Origin: JANQIO01 sp038746745 | GTDB lineage: Bacteria > Pseudomonadota > Gammaproteobacteria > Pseudomonadales > Halieaceae | Assembly: GCA_038746745.1 (NCBI GenBank) | Contig: JBCDKJ010000008.1 | Span: 1 to 64,000 of the forward strand | Reading direction: 5' to 3' | Length of the DNA stretch: 64,000 nucleotides | In this document: positions 35,210 to 42,825 of the stretch, in pieces | Position numbering within the stretch: position 1 is the stretch's first letter | Layout of the letters: the number at the start of each line of letters is the position of its first letter | The notes under the pieces: generated by a model | Database searches by the model: none | What the model was told of the DNA's origin: nothing | The model's input: only the letters and a program-made list of their open reading frames with translations | Program-made: the position numbers and the translations under genes

Positions 35210-35341
35210 CGAGGAATTCTCAAGAATCCATCGAGGCGCTATCTCGGTAGCACCGGGAAACTATCGAGGAACTATCAAGAATCTATCTCGAAGTTATCGC
35301 GAAGTTATCGAGTAGTTATCGAGCAACCGTCAACAATCTAC
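35210..35341. repeat. Degenerate 11-bp tandem repeat inside the atu operon
   Basis: Twelve consecutive 11-bp units (consensus near CGAGAAACTAT) fill the atuC-atuE spacer. Examples are CGAGGAACTAT, CAAGAATCTAT, CTCGAAGTTAT, CGCGAAGTTAT and CGAGTAGTTAT. The last unit overlaps the atuC stop. The period is close to one DNA turn, and 11 is not a multiple of 3, so the array is not coding. Copies are diverged, so it is older than the 12-bp minisatellite at 6997. Confidence 0.8.
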
Positions 35342-36972
35342 ATTCGACCCACGCCAAAGCTGTTAGGGAAGGTTTGACGGTGCAGTGATTCCCAGCAGGT
35401 TTGTAGCGCCATGCCCAACACCCGGCGTGAGTCGCGCGGGTCGATCAACCCATCATCCAGCATGCGGCCAGAGGTATAGAAGGCGTCAGACTGCTTGTCG
35501 TAGTGCTGGACCACAGCGGCCTCCTGCTCACTGAGCTGAGTCTCGTCTACCTCGATGCCCTTGCGCGCTGCGCCCGCACGAAACACTTCGGACATGGTCT
35601 TGGCCGCCTGCTCGCCGCCCATTACACCAATTTGAATATTGGGCCAGCTGAACACAAAGTCGGGGTCATAACCCTGGCCGCACATACCATAATTGCCGGC
35701 ACCAAAACTCGCGCCGATCATCAAGGTAAGGCGTGGTACACGAGCGTTGGTAACGGCCTGAATCATTTTCGCACCGTGCTTGATCATGCCCGCCTGCTCG
35801 TACTGCGTGCCCACCATGTACCCGGTGATATTCTGCATAAAAACCAGTGGCGTTCCGGCCTGATCACAAAGCTGAATAAACTGAGCGGCTTTGCTGGCTC
35901 CGTCCGGATCGATGGGGCCGTTGTTACAGAGAATGCCGACCGGTATGCCATATATAGATGCCTGCAGGCATAACAGTGATATGCCGTAGCCAGGTTTAAA
36001 GTCTGTAAATCGCGATCCGTCTACCAGTCGCGCCACGACCTCACGCGCGTCGTAGGGCTGGCGGTAATCCGCGGGCACAACACCCAGTAAATCCTCTGTC
36101 GAATATGTGGGCTCATCGAAATGTCGGGGCGGCGGCGTGCTGCAGTGTCGATTCCAGTCGAGCCGTGCCGTTACGTCTCGACAGATGGCAAGGGCATGAG
36201 CGTCATCCTCTGCTAGATATTCAACCAGCCCTGATACGGTCGCGTGCATTTCCGCCCCGCCCAAGGTGGCCGCGTCCGCCTCTTCTCCGGTGGCGGCTTT
36301 AAGCAGGGCCGGCGCTGCCAGCGCGGCCATACCATTATCTTTCACACCGATAACATAGTCGCTCATGCCAGGCATGTAGGCACCGCCCGCCACTGAAGGA
36401 CCATGCAGCACGGTGATGGTGGGTATACCCGCGGCGCTCAAACGCGCCAGACGGGCAAATACGCCACCGGCGTTCATCCACATCTCTACCTGATACTTAA
36501 AAAGGTCTGCACCGGCACTCTCCACTAGGTGGATGAAGGGCAGCTTTTTATCCAGGGCAATATCCATACAACGGCAAATTTTCTTGCTGGAAAAGGTCGT
36601 CATTGCGCCTGCGTTGATGCCAGAATCATCGGCCATAATCATGCAGCGCACACTCGCCACAAAACCGATGCCGCTAATACCGTTCGAGCCGGGCACGGAG
36701 GTGCTTCGATCCTCGTCCTCCACCAGGTAGCCCGCCATGTTTGCAATTTCCAGAAACGGCGCGCCGTTATCCAGCAGCCGATCCAGACGCTCCCGGGGTA
36801 GCAGCTGCCCACGCCTTTCAAACCGCGGTCGGGCCTTGTCAGATAACTCTGCGGCACGCTCCAGCACCGCATGCATCTCCCTGACCTTGTGTTTCAGGTC
36901 GGCACGATTCTTCGCAAACTCCGCTGAACCTGTATTCACGCGGCTGTGGAAAGCGGGGACAGACTGGGTCAC
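35338..36972 (-). CDS. atuC: Acyl-CoA carboxylase beta subunit (AtuC/LiuB type)
   Basis: A 544-residue biotin-dependent carboxyltransferase. It has the N-terminal carboxyltransferase domain (GQLLPRERLDRLLDNGAPFLE), the glycine-rich acyl-CoA site in HGPSVAGGAYMPGMSDYVI, and a C-terminal domain with FMQNITGYMVG, GASFGAGNYGMCGQGYDP and WPNIQIGVMGGEQAA. It transfers carboxyl from biotin of the alpha subunit to geranyl-CoA or methylcrotonyl-CoA. The start overlaps the atuA stop (ATGA). Confidence 0.9.
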   Translation of the reverse strand: MTQSVPAFHSRVNTGSAEFAKNRADLKHKVREMHAVLERAAELSDKARPRFERRGQLLPRERLDRLLDNGAPFLEIANMAGYLVEDEDRSTSVPGSNGISGIGFVASVRCMIMADDSGINAGAMTTFSSKKICRCMDIALDKKLPFIHLVESAGADLFKYQVEMWMNAGGVFARLARLSAAGIPTITVLHGPSVAGGAYMPGMSDYVIGVKDNGMAALAAPALLKAATGEEADAATLGGAEMHATVSGLVEYLAEDDAHALAICRDVTARLDWNRHCSTPPPRHFDEPTYSTEDLLGVVPADYRQPYDAREVVARLVDGSRFTDFKPGYGISLLCLQASIYGIPVGILCNNGPIDPDGASKAAQFIQLCDQAGTPLVFMQNITGYMVGTQYEQAGMIKHGAKMIQAVTNARVPRLTLMIGASFGAGNYGMCGQGYDPDFVFSWPNIQIGVMGGEQAAKTMSEVFRAGAARKGIEVDETQLSEQEAAVVQHYDKQSDAFYTSGRMLDDGLIDPRDSRRVLGMALQTCWESLHRQTFPNSFGVGRM

Positions 36973-38786
36973 GGTGCACCTCCGGGGCGCTCGATCAATT
37001 GGTATTTTTCCGCCAGCGCAACCGGTAGCGGGACGTCCTCAGCCAGCAACAGTTGTGCATACCCCTTGCCCTGGGGATCCGCACGCAGGCTGGCTACACC
37101 ACCACCCCCCAACACATCGTGTAGCAGGAAGTTGAGCGCAGCCGTTCCGGGCAAGTAGAAGCGCTCGACACTGCCAAACGGCGACAGGAAATGGGAAAAG
37201 TAGGCTTCGACGCGCGCAGCCGGCAACGCCGCCGCAATATAGGGAAGAAACTCCGGGCGCCGGGCGATGACACCAATATTTGCCTTGTCTCCTTTATCAC
37301 CACTGCGGGCGAACGCGAGGGCCTCCAATGGGACAGGTACCGTGGATTCATCGCCATCCCACTCAGGCGGCGATATGACGGGCACCAGTTCCGCGGTCGT
37401 CGCGGGCGCGGGCTCGATCGTGATGCACTCATCATCAAGAGTGACGGACACATCCACCGCAGTTTTTGGCAGCAAAAATGAAAACAGTCGAACCACAGGC
37501 GTGGGTTTAGCGCGCGCTCCTGCAAATCCGGTGAGCCCGGGCGGTGCGGTGAGTGCCAGCCCCGTCATCTCTTTGAGAAAGGTTCCAATGCCGGCCGCGC
37601 TAGGATGCTTTACCGCGATTTTGACGTCGACCTCGCGCACGCCAGACACCTGCTTGGCCGCGCCAAAGTGCTCTTCACTGCCAATCACTTCCACACTGGT
37701 TTCTGTCAACGGTGGCAGACCGAGACGTTCCAGCGTTTCGCCCGCCCGGTCGAAAACAAATCGCGCAAATTGACGCGCCTTGCCTTCCGCATCGCGGCCA
37801 TACATGGTCCAGACGTGCCCAGCACGAAACCCATCTGCCCAGGTGACCGACACCTTATAGCTGTCAGGCGCACCATGCCCTCTGGCACCCGACACGCGCA
37901 CCCTGTTTTCCTGCACCCTGTCGAGACTGACCGTACTGAAGTCGCAGATGACATCCGGCAGGATATAGGCCTGGGGGTCGCCAATCTCATACAGCATTTG
38001 CTCGGCAACCGTTCCCACTGAAACCAGCCCGCCGGTGTTGTCGGGCTTGAACACCTCAAAACTGCCATCCTGCGCAACCTCCGCCAGCGGATAGCCCGCT
38101 CGGTCAAGGTCGTGCATCACGGACTCCCAGTCCGTGAAGTTACCGCCTGTTGCCTGTGTTCCACATTCAAGGATATGCCCGGCGAGGCTGCCCTGGGCCA
38201 GCTTGTCAAACTCATCAGCCGCCCAGCCAAAGGCGTGAATACAGGCACCCAGCGCTACCGCACTGTCTACGCAGCGTCCCGTTATCACGATGTCCGCGCC
38301 ACGGTTCAGCGCGTCGGCAATGGGAAACGCGCCCAGATATGCATTGATACTGGCCACGCTCTCTGAGTCCGGAAAAGGCAGACCCGAGAACATTTCGGTG
38401 GTATCGGCAAATTCAGCGCGACGGGGCAGCAGGTCATCACCTTTCACCACCGCCACCCTGAGGTCCAGACCCTGCCCGGAAATTACGTAGCGCAGAGCTT
38501 CGGCGCAGGCGTCGGGATTAACGCCGCCGGCATTCGTAATCACCTTGACGCCTCGCTCAGCGATGGTCTCCAGGTTTGGGGCCATGGCAGCGCTCACGAA
38601 GTCAGTGGCATAGCCTTTGCTGGCGTCCGCTGTGCGCGCTCTCGCCATAATGGACATGGTGATTTCTGCCAGGTAGTCGTAAACGATGTAATCGATTTGA
38701 GTCGCTTGCAAAAGCTGCGGCGTCGCGAGGGCGGCATCACCCCAGAAGCCCGAGGCTCCGCCAATTACGATGGTTTCTTTTGCCAT
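36969..38786 (-). CDS. atuA: Acyclic terpene utilization AtuA family protein (DUF1446)
   Basis: 605 residues from the ATG at 38786, where GGGAGTAAGG precedes it. The frame stays open further upstream, but that region holds the promoter and operator. The N-terminus IVIGGASGFWGD and the block VITNAGGVNPDACAEALRYV are diagnostic of DUF1446. GADIVITGRCVDSAVALG follows, then a C-terminal AtuA-type domain with ARSGDKGDKANIGVIARR. AtuA is required for citronellol/geraniol growth in Pseudomonas, though its reaction is unclear. It heads the atuA-C-E-F operon. Confidence 0.88.
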   Translation of the reverse strand: MAKETIVIGGASGFWGDAALATPQLLQATQIDYIVYDYLAEITMSIMARARTADASKGYATDFVSAAMAPNLETIAERGVKVITNAGGVNPDACAEALRYVISGQGLDLRVAVVKGDDLLPRRAEFADTTEMFSGLPFPDSESVASINAYLGAFPIADALNRGADIVITGRCVDSAVALGACIHAFGWAADEFDKLAQGSLAGHILECGTQATGGNFTDWESVMHDLDRAGYPLAEVAQDGSFEVFKPDNTGGLVSVGTVAEQMLYEIGDPQAYILPDVICDFSTVSLDRVQENRVRVSGARGHGAPDSYKVSVTWADGFRAGHVWTMYGRDAEGKARQFARFVFDRAGETLERLGLPPLTETSVEVIGSEEHFGAAKQVSGVREVDVKIAVKHPSAAGIGTFLKEMTGLALTAPPGLTGFAGARAKPTPVVRLFSFLLPKTAVDVSVTLDDECITIEPAPATTAELVPVISPPEWDGDESTVPVPLEALAFARSGDKGDKANIGVIARRPEFLPYIAAALPAARVEAYFSHFLSPFGSVERFYLPGTAALNFLLHDVLGGGGVASLRADPQGKGYAQLLLAEDVPLPVALAEKYQLIERPGGAP

Positions 38787-38841
38787 AGCCTTACTCCCAC
38801 ACATCACGCAGGCAATGGTGCTGCTGCACGTTAGCAGCGCC

Positions 38842-38870
38842 AGTCTAGACAATAATTGAGTGATGCTCAA
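38842..38870 (-). promoter_or_regulatory. Candidate atuA promoter
   Basis: On the minus strand, TTGAGC (38870-38865) and TAGACT (38847-38842) are separated by 17 bp. The -35 lies inside the 38855-38871 palindrome, so a repressor bound there would block RNA polymerase. The leader would run about 50 nt to the atuA ATG. Confidence 0.5.
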
Positions 38871-38871
38871 T
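38855..38871. promoter_or_regulatory. Operator candidate for the divergent TetR regulator
   Basis: ATTGAGTGATGCTCAAT consists of perfect 6-bp arms ATTGAG/CTCAAT around 5 bp. It sits in the 128-bp spacer between atuA and the TetR gene and overlaps the atuA -35. TetR autoregulation and control of the operon would follow the AtuR model. Confidence 0.6.
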
Positions 38872-38914
38872 AATACTAAGGCAACACTTAAGTAATTTTC
38901 AGGAAGGCCGCTGC

Positions 38915-39661
38915 ATGTCTGCTGCATCCTCTATCAACGTTCCTATTAAAGTTCCGATCTCCAAAAACCCTTCAAGAGCACAGCAGCGGGAAGCCGACAT
39001 CTTGCTCTCAGCGGTCCAGCTTTTTGGTGAAGAGGGCTTCCACGCGGTCAGCACCCGCAAAATTGCGGCACAGGCAGGCGTTTCCGAGGGCACGCTCTTT
39101 AACTACTTCAGCTCAAAAAATGCGCTGATGCGGCGCATTCTGGAGAGCATCTATACAGAGTTAACGGATAACGCAACAGAGATTCTGCGACAGGAGTTTG
39201 CTAGCCATCGCAGACTGCAGCGACTGGCGCTAAACCACGTCAAAGTCATGACCCGGGACAACGCGCTGTTTATGCGGCTGATACAGTCCTACCTGAACGT
39301 CGACCTGAGAGGCTATGACGAACTCCGGGATTCTGTCTTCGATAAGCTCAACCTGAGCTACGCCTGGGTCTTTGATGTCACTGTGCGGGAAGCCCAGGAA
39401 CGCGGCGAACTGCGACAGGATGTGAATTTGTCCGCTATGCGAGACCTGTTTTTTGGTGGTCTGGAGTATCTGGGTCGCACTCTGTTTTTGCACGACAGCT
39501 TTGCGGAGATAGAGTCGCGGGTCGCAAGCCTGATCGACCCACTCTGGCTGAGCATGCAGATTGCCGATGGCGCAACGACAATCCCGCTGGAATCTGCATT
39601 TGAAGGCACGCTGGCCCGCCTGGAAGCGGTCGCCGATCGACTGGATGACAGCGCCAGATGA
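38915..39661 (+). CDS. TetR/AcrR family regulator, probable atu repressor
   Basis: A 248-residue protein with a TetR N-terminal helix-turn-helix at about 24-75 (LFGEEGFHAVSTRKIAAQAGVSEGTLFNYFSSKNALM). A helical ligand domain follows. AGGAAGG precedes the ATG. It is divergent from atuA, and a 17-bp palindrome lies between them on the atuA promoter. This matches the AtuR arrangement of Pseudomonas, where the repressor is released by an acyl-CoA intermediate. The ligand here is inferred. Confidence 0.88.
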   Translation: MSAASSINVPIKVPISKNPSRAQQREADILLSAVQLFGEEGFHAVSTRKIAAQAGVSEGTLFNYFSSKNALMRRILESIYTELTDNATEILRQEFASHRRLQRLALNHVKVMTRDNALFMRLIQSYLNVDLRGYDELRDSVFDKLNLSYAWVFDVTVREAQERGELRQDVNLSAMRDLFFGGLEYLGRTLFLHDSFAEIESRVASLIDPLWLSMQIADGATTIPLESAFEGTLARLEAVADRLDDSAR

Positions 39662-39672
39662 ATCTTCTGGCC

Positions 39673-40581
39673 CTATACCTTGTGCAGGGCGAATCCGGAA
39701 ACAGGAAAGTGAATATGCACGCGTCCCACAACGGCTTCAGCCGCGAGGACCATTCGCTCTGCGTTTATCGCGACGAGTTCCCCGCGTGTTTCGTCCAGGG
39801 CGTAATCTTCCGGCTGCACCGCGACCTGTTGTCTCAGTAAGCGATGATCCTCACTCGCCGGCAGAGGGCGCAGTGCTGCGCCCCGAGCTTGCTGCTGGGC
39901 CTGTTCGGCCGATGTTTCCTCTCGCCGCCCATGCCCAAAAGCCTGCATGCGCCGGTACCAGACCATCAGTGCTTCATGCTGTTCAGGCGCCGCAATGTCA
40001 CCCACCTCGCACTGAAACCACAGCGTGTGGTACGCGGCAAAGTCCAGATAGTTGGGCTGATCGCCGCCCAGGTAACCCGAGCCCTGCTCCAGACATCGGT
40101 CAAGCTCTTCAAGATGTGTTGCAAACACCTGCTGGGCCTTACCAGGATGCATCGGCTTGGTCACTGCAGCGCGAGCTACGCCCATGCGATCTCGAATAAA
40201 GCGGAAGGCTCCCAGCAGTGAAATATTGCGCACCAGTTGTCTCAAGACCTGAGATGCAGGAATCGACGCGACGCAGGCCCAGAACACGTCCCCTTCCAGA
40301 GCGCTGCTGAGCGTAAGTGCACTCTCATTGACGTGAGCCGGTGCCAGCTCCGAGTGACCACTTCGGGCGGCTATCTCGCTGAAAATGAGGCGGGTATCAC
40401 AGTAGATATCAGCGCCGTCCTGAGCGACGGGAATGCGGCGGTAGCCTTCCAATACAGCGGCAAGCGCTGGCCGAGGCGGCATCTCCGGCACCACTACGCT
40501 GCGCCAATCCGTTGCCGTATAGCCAAATAGCAGCCGCACTTTTTCGGAGAACGGCGACATCGGATAGTGATAGAGAATCAT
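39673..40581 (-). CDS. Glutathione S-transferase family protein
   Basis: A 302-residue protein. The N-terminal thioredoxin-like domain begins ILYHYPMSPFSEKVRLLFGY, where MSPFSEK is the active-site position. Then come RRIPVAQDG with the cis-Pro and CDTRLIFSEIA. A C-terminal helical domain follows, with YLGGDQPNYLDFAAYHTLWF near 195-215. It is longer than a classical GST (about 220), with an extra C-terminal ~80 residues. The start overlaps the crotonase stop (ATGA). Probably a detoxification or isomerisation enzyme in acyl-CoA/terpenoid breakdown. Confidence 0.85.
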   Translation of the reverse strand: MILYHYPMSPFSEKVRLLFGYTATDWRSVVVPEMPPRPALAAVLEGYRRIPVAQDGADIYCDTRLIFSEIAARSGHSELAPAHVNESALTLSSALEGDVFWACVASIPASQVLRQLVRNISLLGAFRFIRDRMGVARAAVTKPMHPGKAQQVFATHLEELDRCLEQGSGYLGGDQPNYLDFAAYHTLWFQCEVGDIAAPEQHEALMVWYRRMQAFGHGRREETSAEQAQQQARGAALRPLPASEDHRLLRQQVAVQPEDYALDETRGELVAINAERMVLAAEAVVGRVHIHFPVSGFALHKV

Positions 40582-41393
40582 CCCGCCTCGGCAAAACTCG
40601 CGGGCCGCTTCTCCATAGACGCCATCACTGCCTCGACCTGGTTGGGCTGGCCGATGATGGCATCCTGCTCCACCGATTCAGCAACCAGACCCTCTGCCAT
40701 GTCAAGATACGGGGCACTGTTCAGCAAGCGCTTGGCCGCCCGGATGGCATCGGGATTGCGCCCGGCAATGCCCTCCGCGACGGCCATGGCCTCTGCCAGC
40801 GGATCATCGCAAACGCGTGTCACCAGCCCCAGTGCAGCGGCCTCCTCGCCCTCAAATACGCGACCGGTGTAAGTCAGCTCTCTAGCGACATCGTCTCGCA
40901 CCAGGTGTCGGAGCAACTGCGTACCACCCATGTCGGGCACCAGACCCCACTTTATTTCCATGACGGAAAAGCGTGTGTCTCGCGTGGTAAAGCGCATATC
41001 AGCACCCAGACAGACCTGAAACCCGCCACCGTAGGCAACACCATGCACAGCGGCAATAACCGGCACCGGCAGCTCGCGCCACATCAATGCGGCATGCTGT
41101 GGCTTGTTGGCAATCCCATGGGTGCGCTTGGCGAGCGAGTCGCCAGTGGCGTCCGAGCTGCCTGCTTCCGCCATACCTGCAAAGTTGCTCACGTCGAGCC
41201 CCGCACAAAAAGCACGACCCTCGCCCGACAGAACTACTACCCGGACGGTGGAATCACTGCGCAGCTTTTCGCCCACTTCAACAATGGCGTCAAACATTTG
41301 CGTATCCAGCGCGTTCATTTTGTCTGCCCGCGCTAAGGTGACACGGGCAATGCCGCTCTCAACCTGCAGCGTGATTCGATCTTGCATGCTCAT
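40578..41393 (-). CDS. Crotonase / enoyl-CoA hydratase family protein
   Basis: A 271-residue crotonase-fold protein. The oxyanion motif GEGRAFCAGLDVSNF is at about 56-70 and AVHGVAYGGGFQVCLGADMRF at about 113-133. FSVMEIKWGLVPDMGGTQLL holds the catalytic region, with Glu replaced by Asp/Met-type residues at one position. It is translationally coupled to the downstream GST-like gene. Hydratase or isomerase activity on a medium-chain or branched enoyl-CoA is likely. Specificity is unknown. Confidence 0.88.
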   Translation of the reverse strand: MSMQDRITLQVESGIARVTLARADKMNALDTQMFDAIVEVGEKLRSDSTVRVVVLSGEGRAFCAGLDVSNFAGMAEAGSSDATGDSLAKRTHGIANKPQHAALMWRELPVPVIAAVHGVAYGGGFQVCLGADMRFTTRDTRFSVMEIKWGLVPDMGGTQLLRHLVRDDVARELTYTGRVFEGEEAAALGLVTRVCDDPLAEAMAVAEGIAGRNPDAIRAAKRLLNSAPYLDMAEGLVAESVEQDAIIGQPNQVEAVMASMEKRPASFAEAG

Positions 41394-41476
41394 GGACTGA
41401 CTCCAGAATAAATAGACAAGGCATTGAAGGCGGCACCGGCCTGGCAGTCAAGCGCGCCTTGTGACTTGCGCATGGA

Positions 41477-42409
41477 CTAGCGCAGCTTAAGCTGCTGGCG
41501 CGCTGCGTCAGTAATTTCCAACGCGAACGGCTCACTGAGCCGTCGCTCAGGTGAGATCAGGTACAGCATCTCCCGCAGGCCATCTACCATGCCAATGCGC
41601 TCTACGCCGTACATGTGCTTGACCTCTTCGTCGATAGCCATCGGTGCCGGGAATATTGCAACGCCCGCCTGTCCGAAGGCTTTCATCAGCGCGCTGTCGT
41701 CGAAGTCCGCCACAATGGTAGGGACCACACCCTGACGCGCCAACCAGGCATCCAGCCCACGCCTGATCGACGTGGTGCCCGCAGGCATAAGCATGGGAGC
41801 ACCGTGCAGCGATGCGGGGTAGTTTGCACGGCATTTCTCCATAAGCTCGCCGCGACCGTAAAAAGCAATGTCGCTTTCGCCCAGCTTATGGCTGTAGGCA
41901 CGCACATTGAAACCGGTTGGTACCGGGCGATCAGATAGCACCAGGTCAAGCCGGTGCACCGCGAGGTCGGCCAATAGCGCATCCAGATCAGCCTGTGTGC
42001 ATGACAACCTGGGCGACTCTGCGTCTTGTAAGAGGGGCGCCAGGGTCCTGTACACGACCAACTTGGGCAACGAATTCACAATCCCGACATTCAGCGCGGA
42101 AGGCAGACCCTGGTCATCGCCCTGAACCCGTCGCGCCAGTTCCGTTCCCAGGGAGAAAATTTCATCCGCATAGGGCATCACAGCGCGACCCACCTCGGTC
42201 AGCGCAAGTCCGCGGCCAACCCGCTCAAACAGCTTGGCCTCTATGGTCTGTTCCAACAGCTTGATCTGTCCGCTGATCGTCTGAGGCGTTAAACTCAGGA
42301 CATCAGCCGCGGCGGTGATGCTACCCTCCCGAGCGACTGTCCAAAAATATAATAAGTGGTTGTAATTAAGGTGGCGCAATATACGACGCGGCGCGCGGCT
42401 CATATCCAT
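41477..42409 (-). CDS. LysR family regulator, NhaR-like
   Basis: 310 residues from the ATG at 42409, which has GGGGGAAG just upstream (an in-frame start at 42445 lacks this). The N-terminal winged helix carries the NhaR-like LNYNHLLYFWTVAREGSITAAADVLSLTP, followed by a LysR substrate-binding domain. It lies 84 bp upstream of the crotonase on the same strand and is divergent from purKE across a 417-bp spacer. NhaR in E. coli responds to sodium. The effector here is unknown. Confidence 0.88.
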   Translation of the reverse strand: MDMSRAPRRILRHLNYNHLLYFWTVAREGSITAAADVLSLTPQTISGQIKLLEQTIEAKLFERVGRGLALTEVGRAVMPYADEIFSLGTELARRVQGDDQGLPSALNVGIVNSLPKLVVYRTLAPLLQDAESPRLSCTQADLDALLADLAVHRLDLVLSDRPVPTGFNVRAYSHKLGESDIAFYGRGELMEKCRANYPASLHGAPMLMPAGTTSIRRGLDAWLARQGVVPTIVADFDDSALMKAFGQAGVAIFPAPMAIDEEVKHMYGVERIGMVDGLREMLYLISPERRLSEPFALEITDAARQQLKLR

Positions 42410-42588
42410 TGAACTTCCCCCTGTTTGATCCGCACTCCAGAGCACTCTCTTTGTGCGGTTTGCTTTTGTGCGGTTTGCGTCAGCGGCGTCTGCTTATGCA
42501 GCTCTTATGCCGCTTTCGTTAAGACAAGTGTGAGGATTGACGTTCAGAGTCGTGCCTGACACCGCCAACCTATATTTCGATAAAAGCT

Positions 42589-42594
42589 TATACT
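42589..42594 (+). promoter_or_regulatory. Possible -10 element in the purK upstream region
   Basis: TATACT lies in an AT-rich block (42571-42640) about 230 bp before purK and just before the hairpin cluster. No good -35 is seen at 16-18 bp. It is listed because transcription starting here would include all three hairpins of the leader. Confidence 0.25.
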
Positions 42595-42647
42595 TAAATT
42601 AGATAATTCGAATTGTACGATGAATAGAATAAGTTATTCTAGCCCTA

Positions 42648-42785
42648 TGTCCGGTTGCTGCAGCGGTATCGCGGCTTCCGGACAAACATGTTGTTCCCGT
42701 GCTTCTAACAACATTTCTAAGGCCTTGAGCCTAACGCTCGCTAGCGGATCCCCTGAAGTCTCGTTAGCGAGCATTTTTATTTGTA
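42648..42785 (+). ncRNA. Structured leader RNA (or small RNA) upstream of purK
   Basis: Three hairpins follow each other: TGTCCGG/CCGGACA (42648-42684), a perfect ATGTTGTT/AACAACAT stem with 11-nt loop (42688-42714), and the terminator stem at 42736-42772 followed by TTTTT. The set ends about 40 nt before the purK ATG. It fits a transcription attenuator or riboswitch-like leader for purKE, or an independent sRNA of about 150 nt. I do not recognise a known purine riboswitch core. Confidence 0.5.
42736..42778 (+). terminator. Intrinsic terminator in the purK leader
   Basis: GCTCGCTAGCG (42736-42746) pairs with CGTTAGCGAGC (42762-42772) over 11 pairs including one G-U, with a 15-nt loop and A-TTTTT directly after. 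This is the best Rho-independent terminator in the window. It points into purK, so part of the transcripts should end before the gene. Confidence 0.75.
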
Positions 42786-42825
42786 GAATCCCCGTTTCTT
42801 CTTTCGCACCTGCCGGAGACACCCC

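Noticed and set aside
35210..35341. CRISPR array
   Set aside because: Units of 11 bp are contiguous with no spacers, and no cas genes are nearby.
42571..42785. 6S RNA or a known purine riboswitch upstream of purK
   Set aside because: No long single rod with a central bubble as in 6S, and no purine-riboswitch core bases. Left as an unclassified leader.
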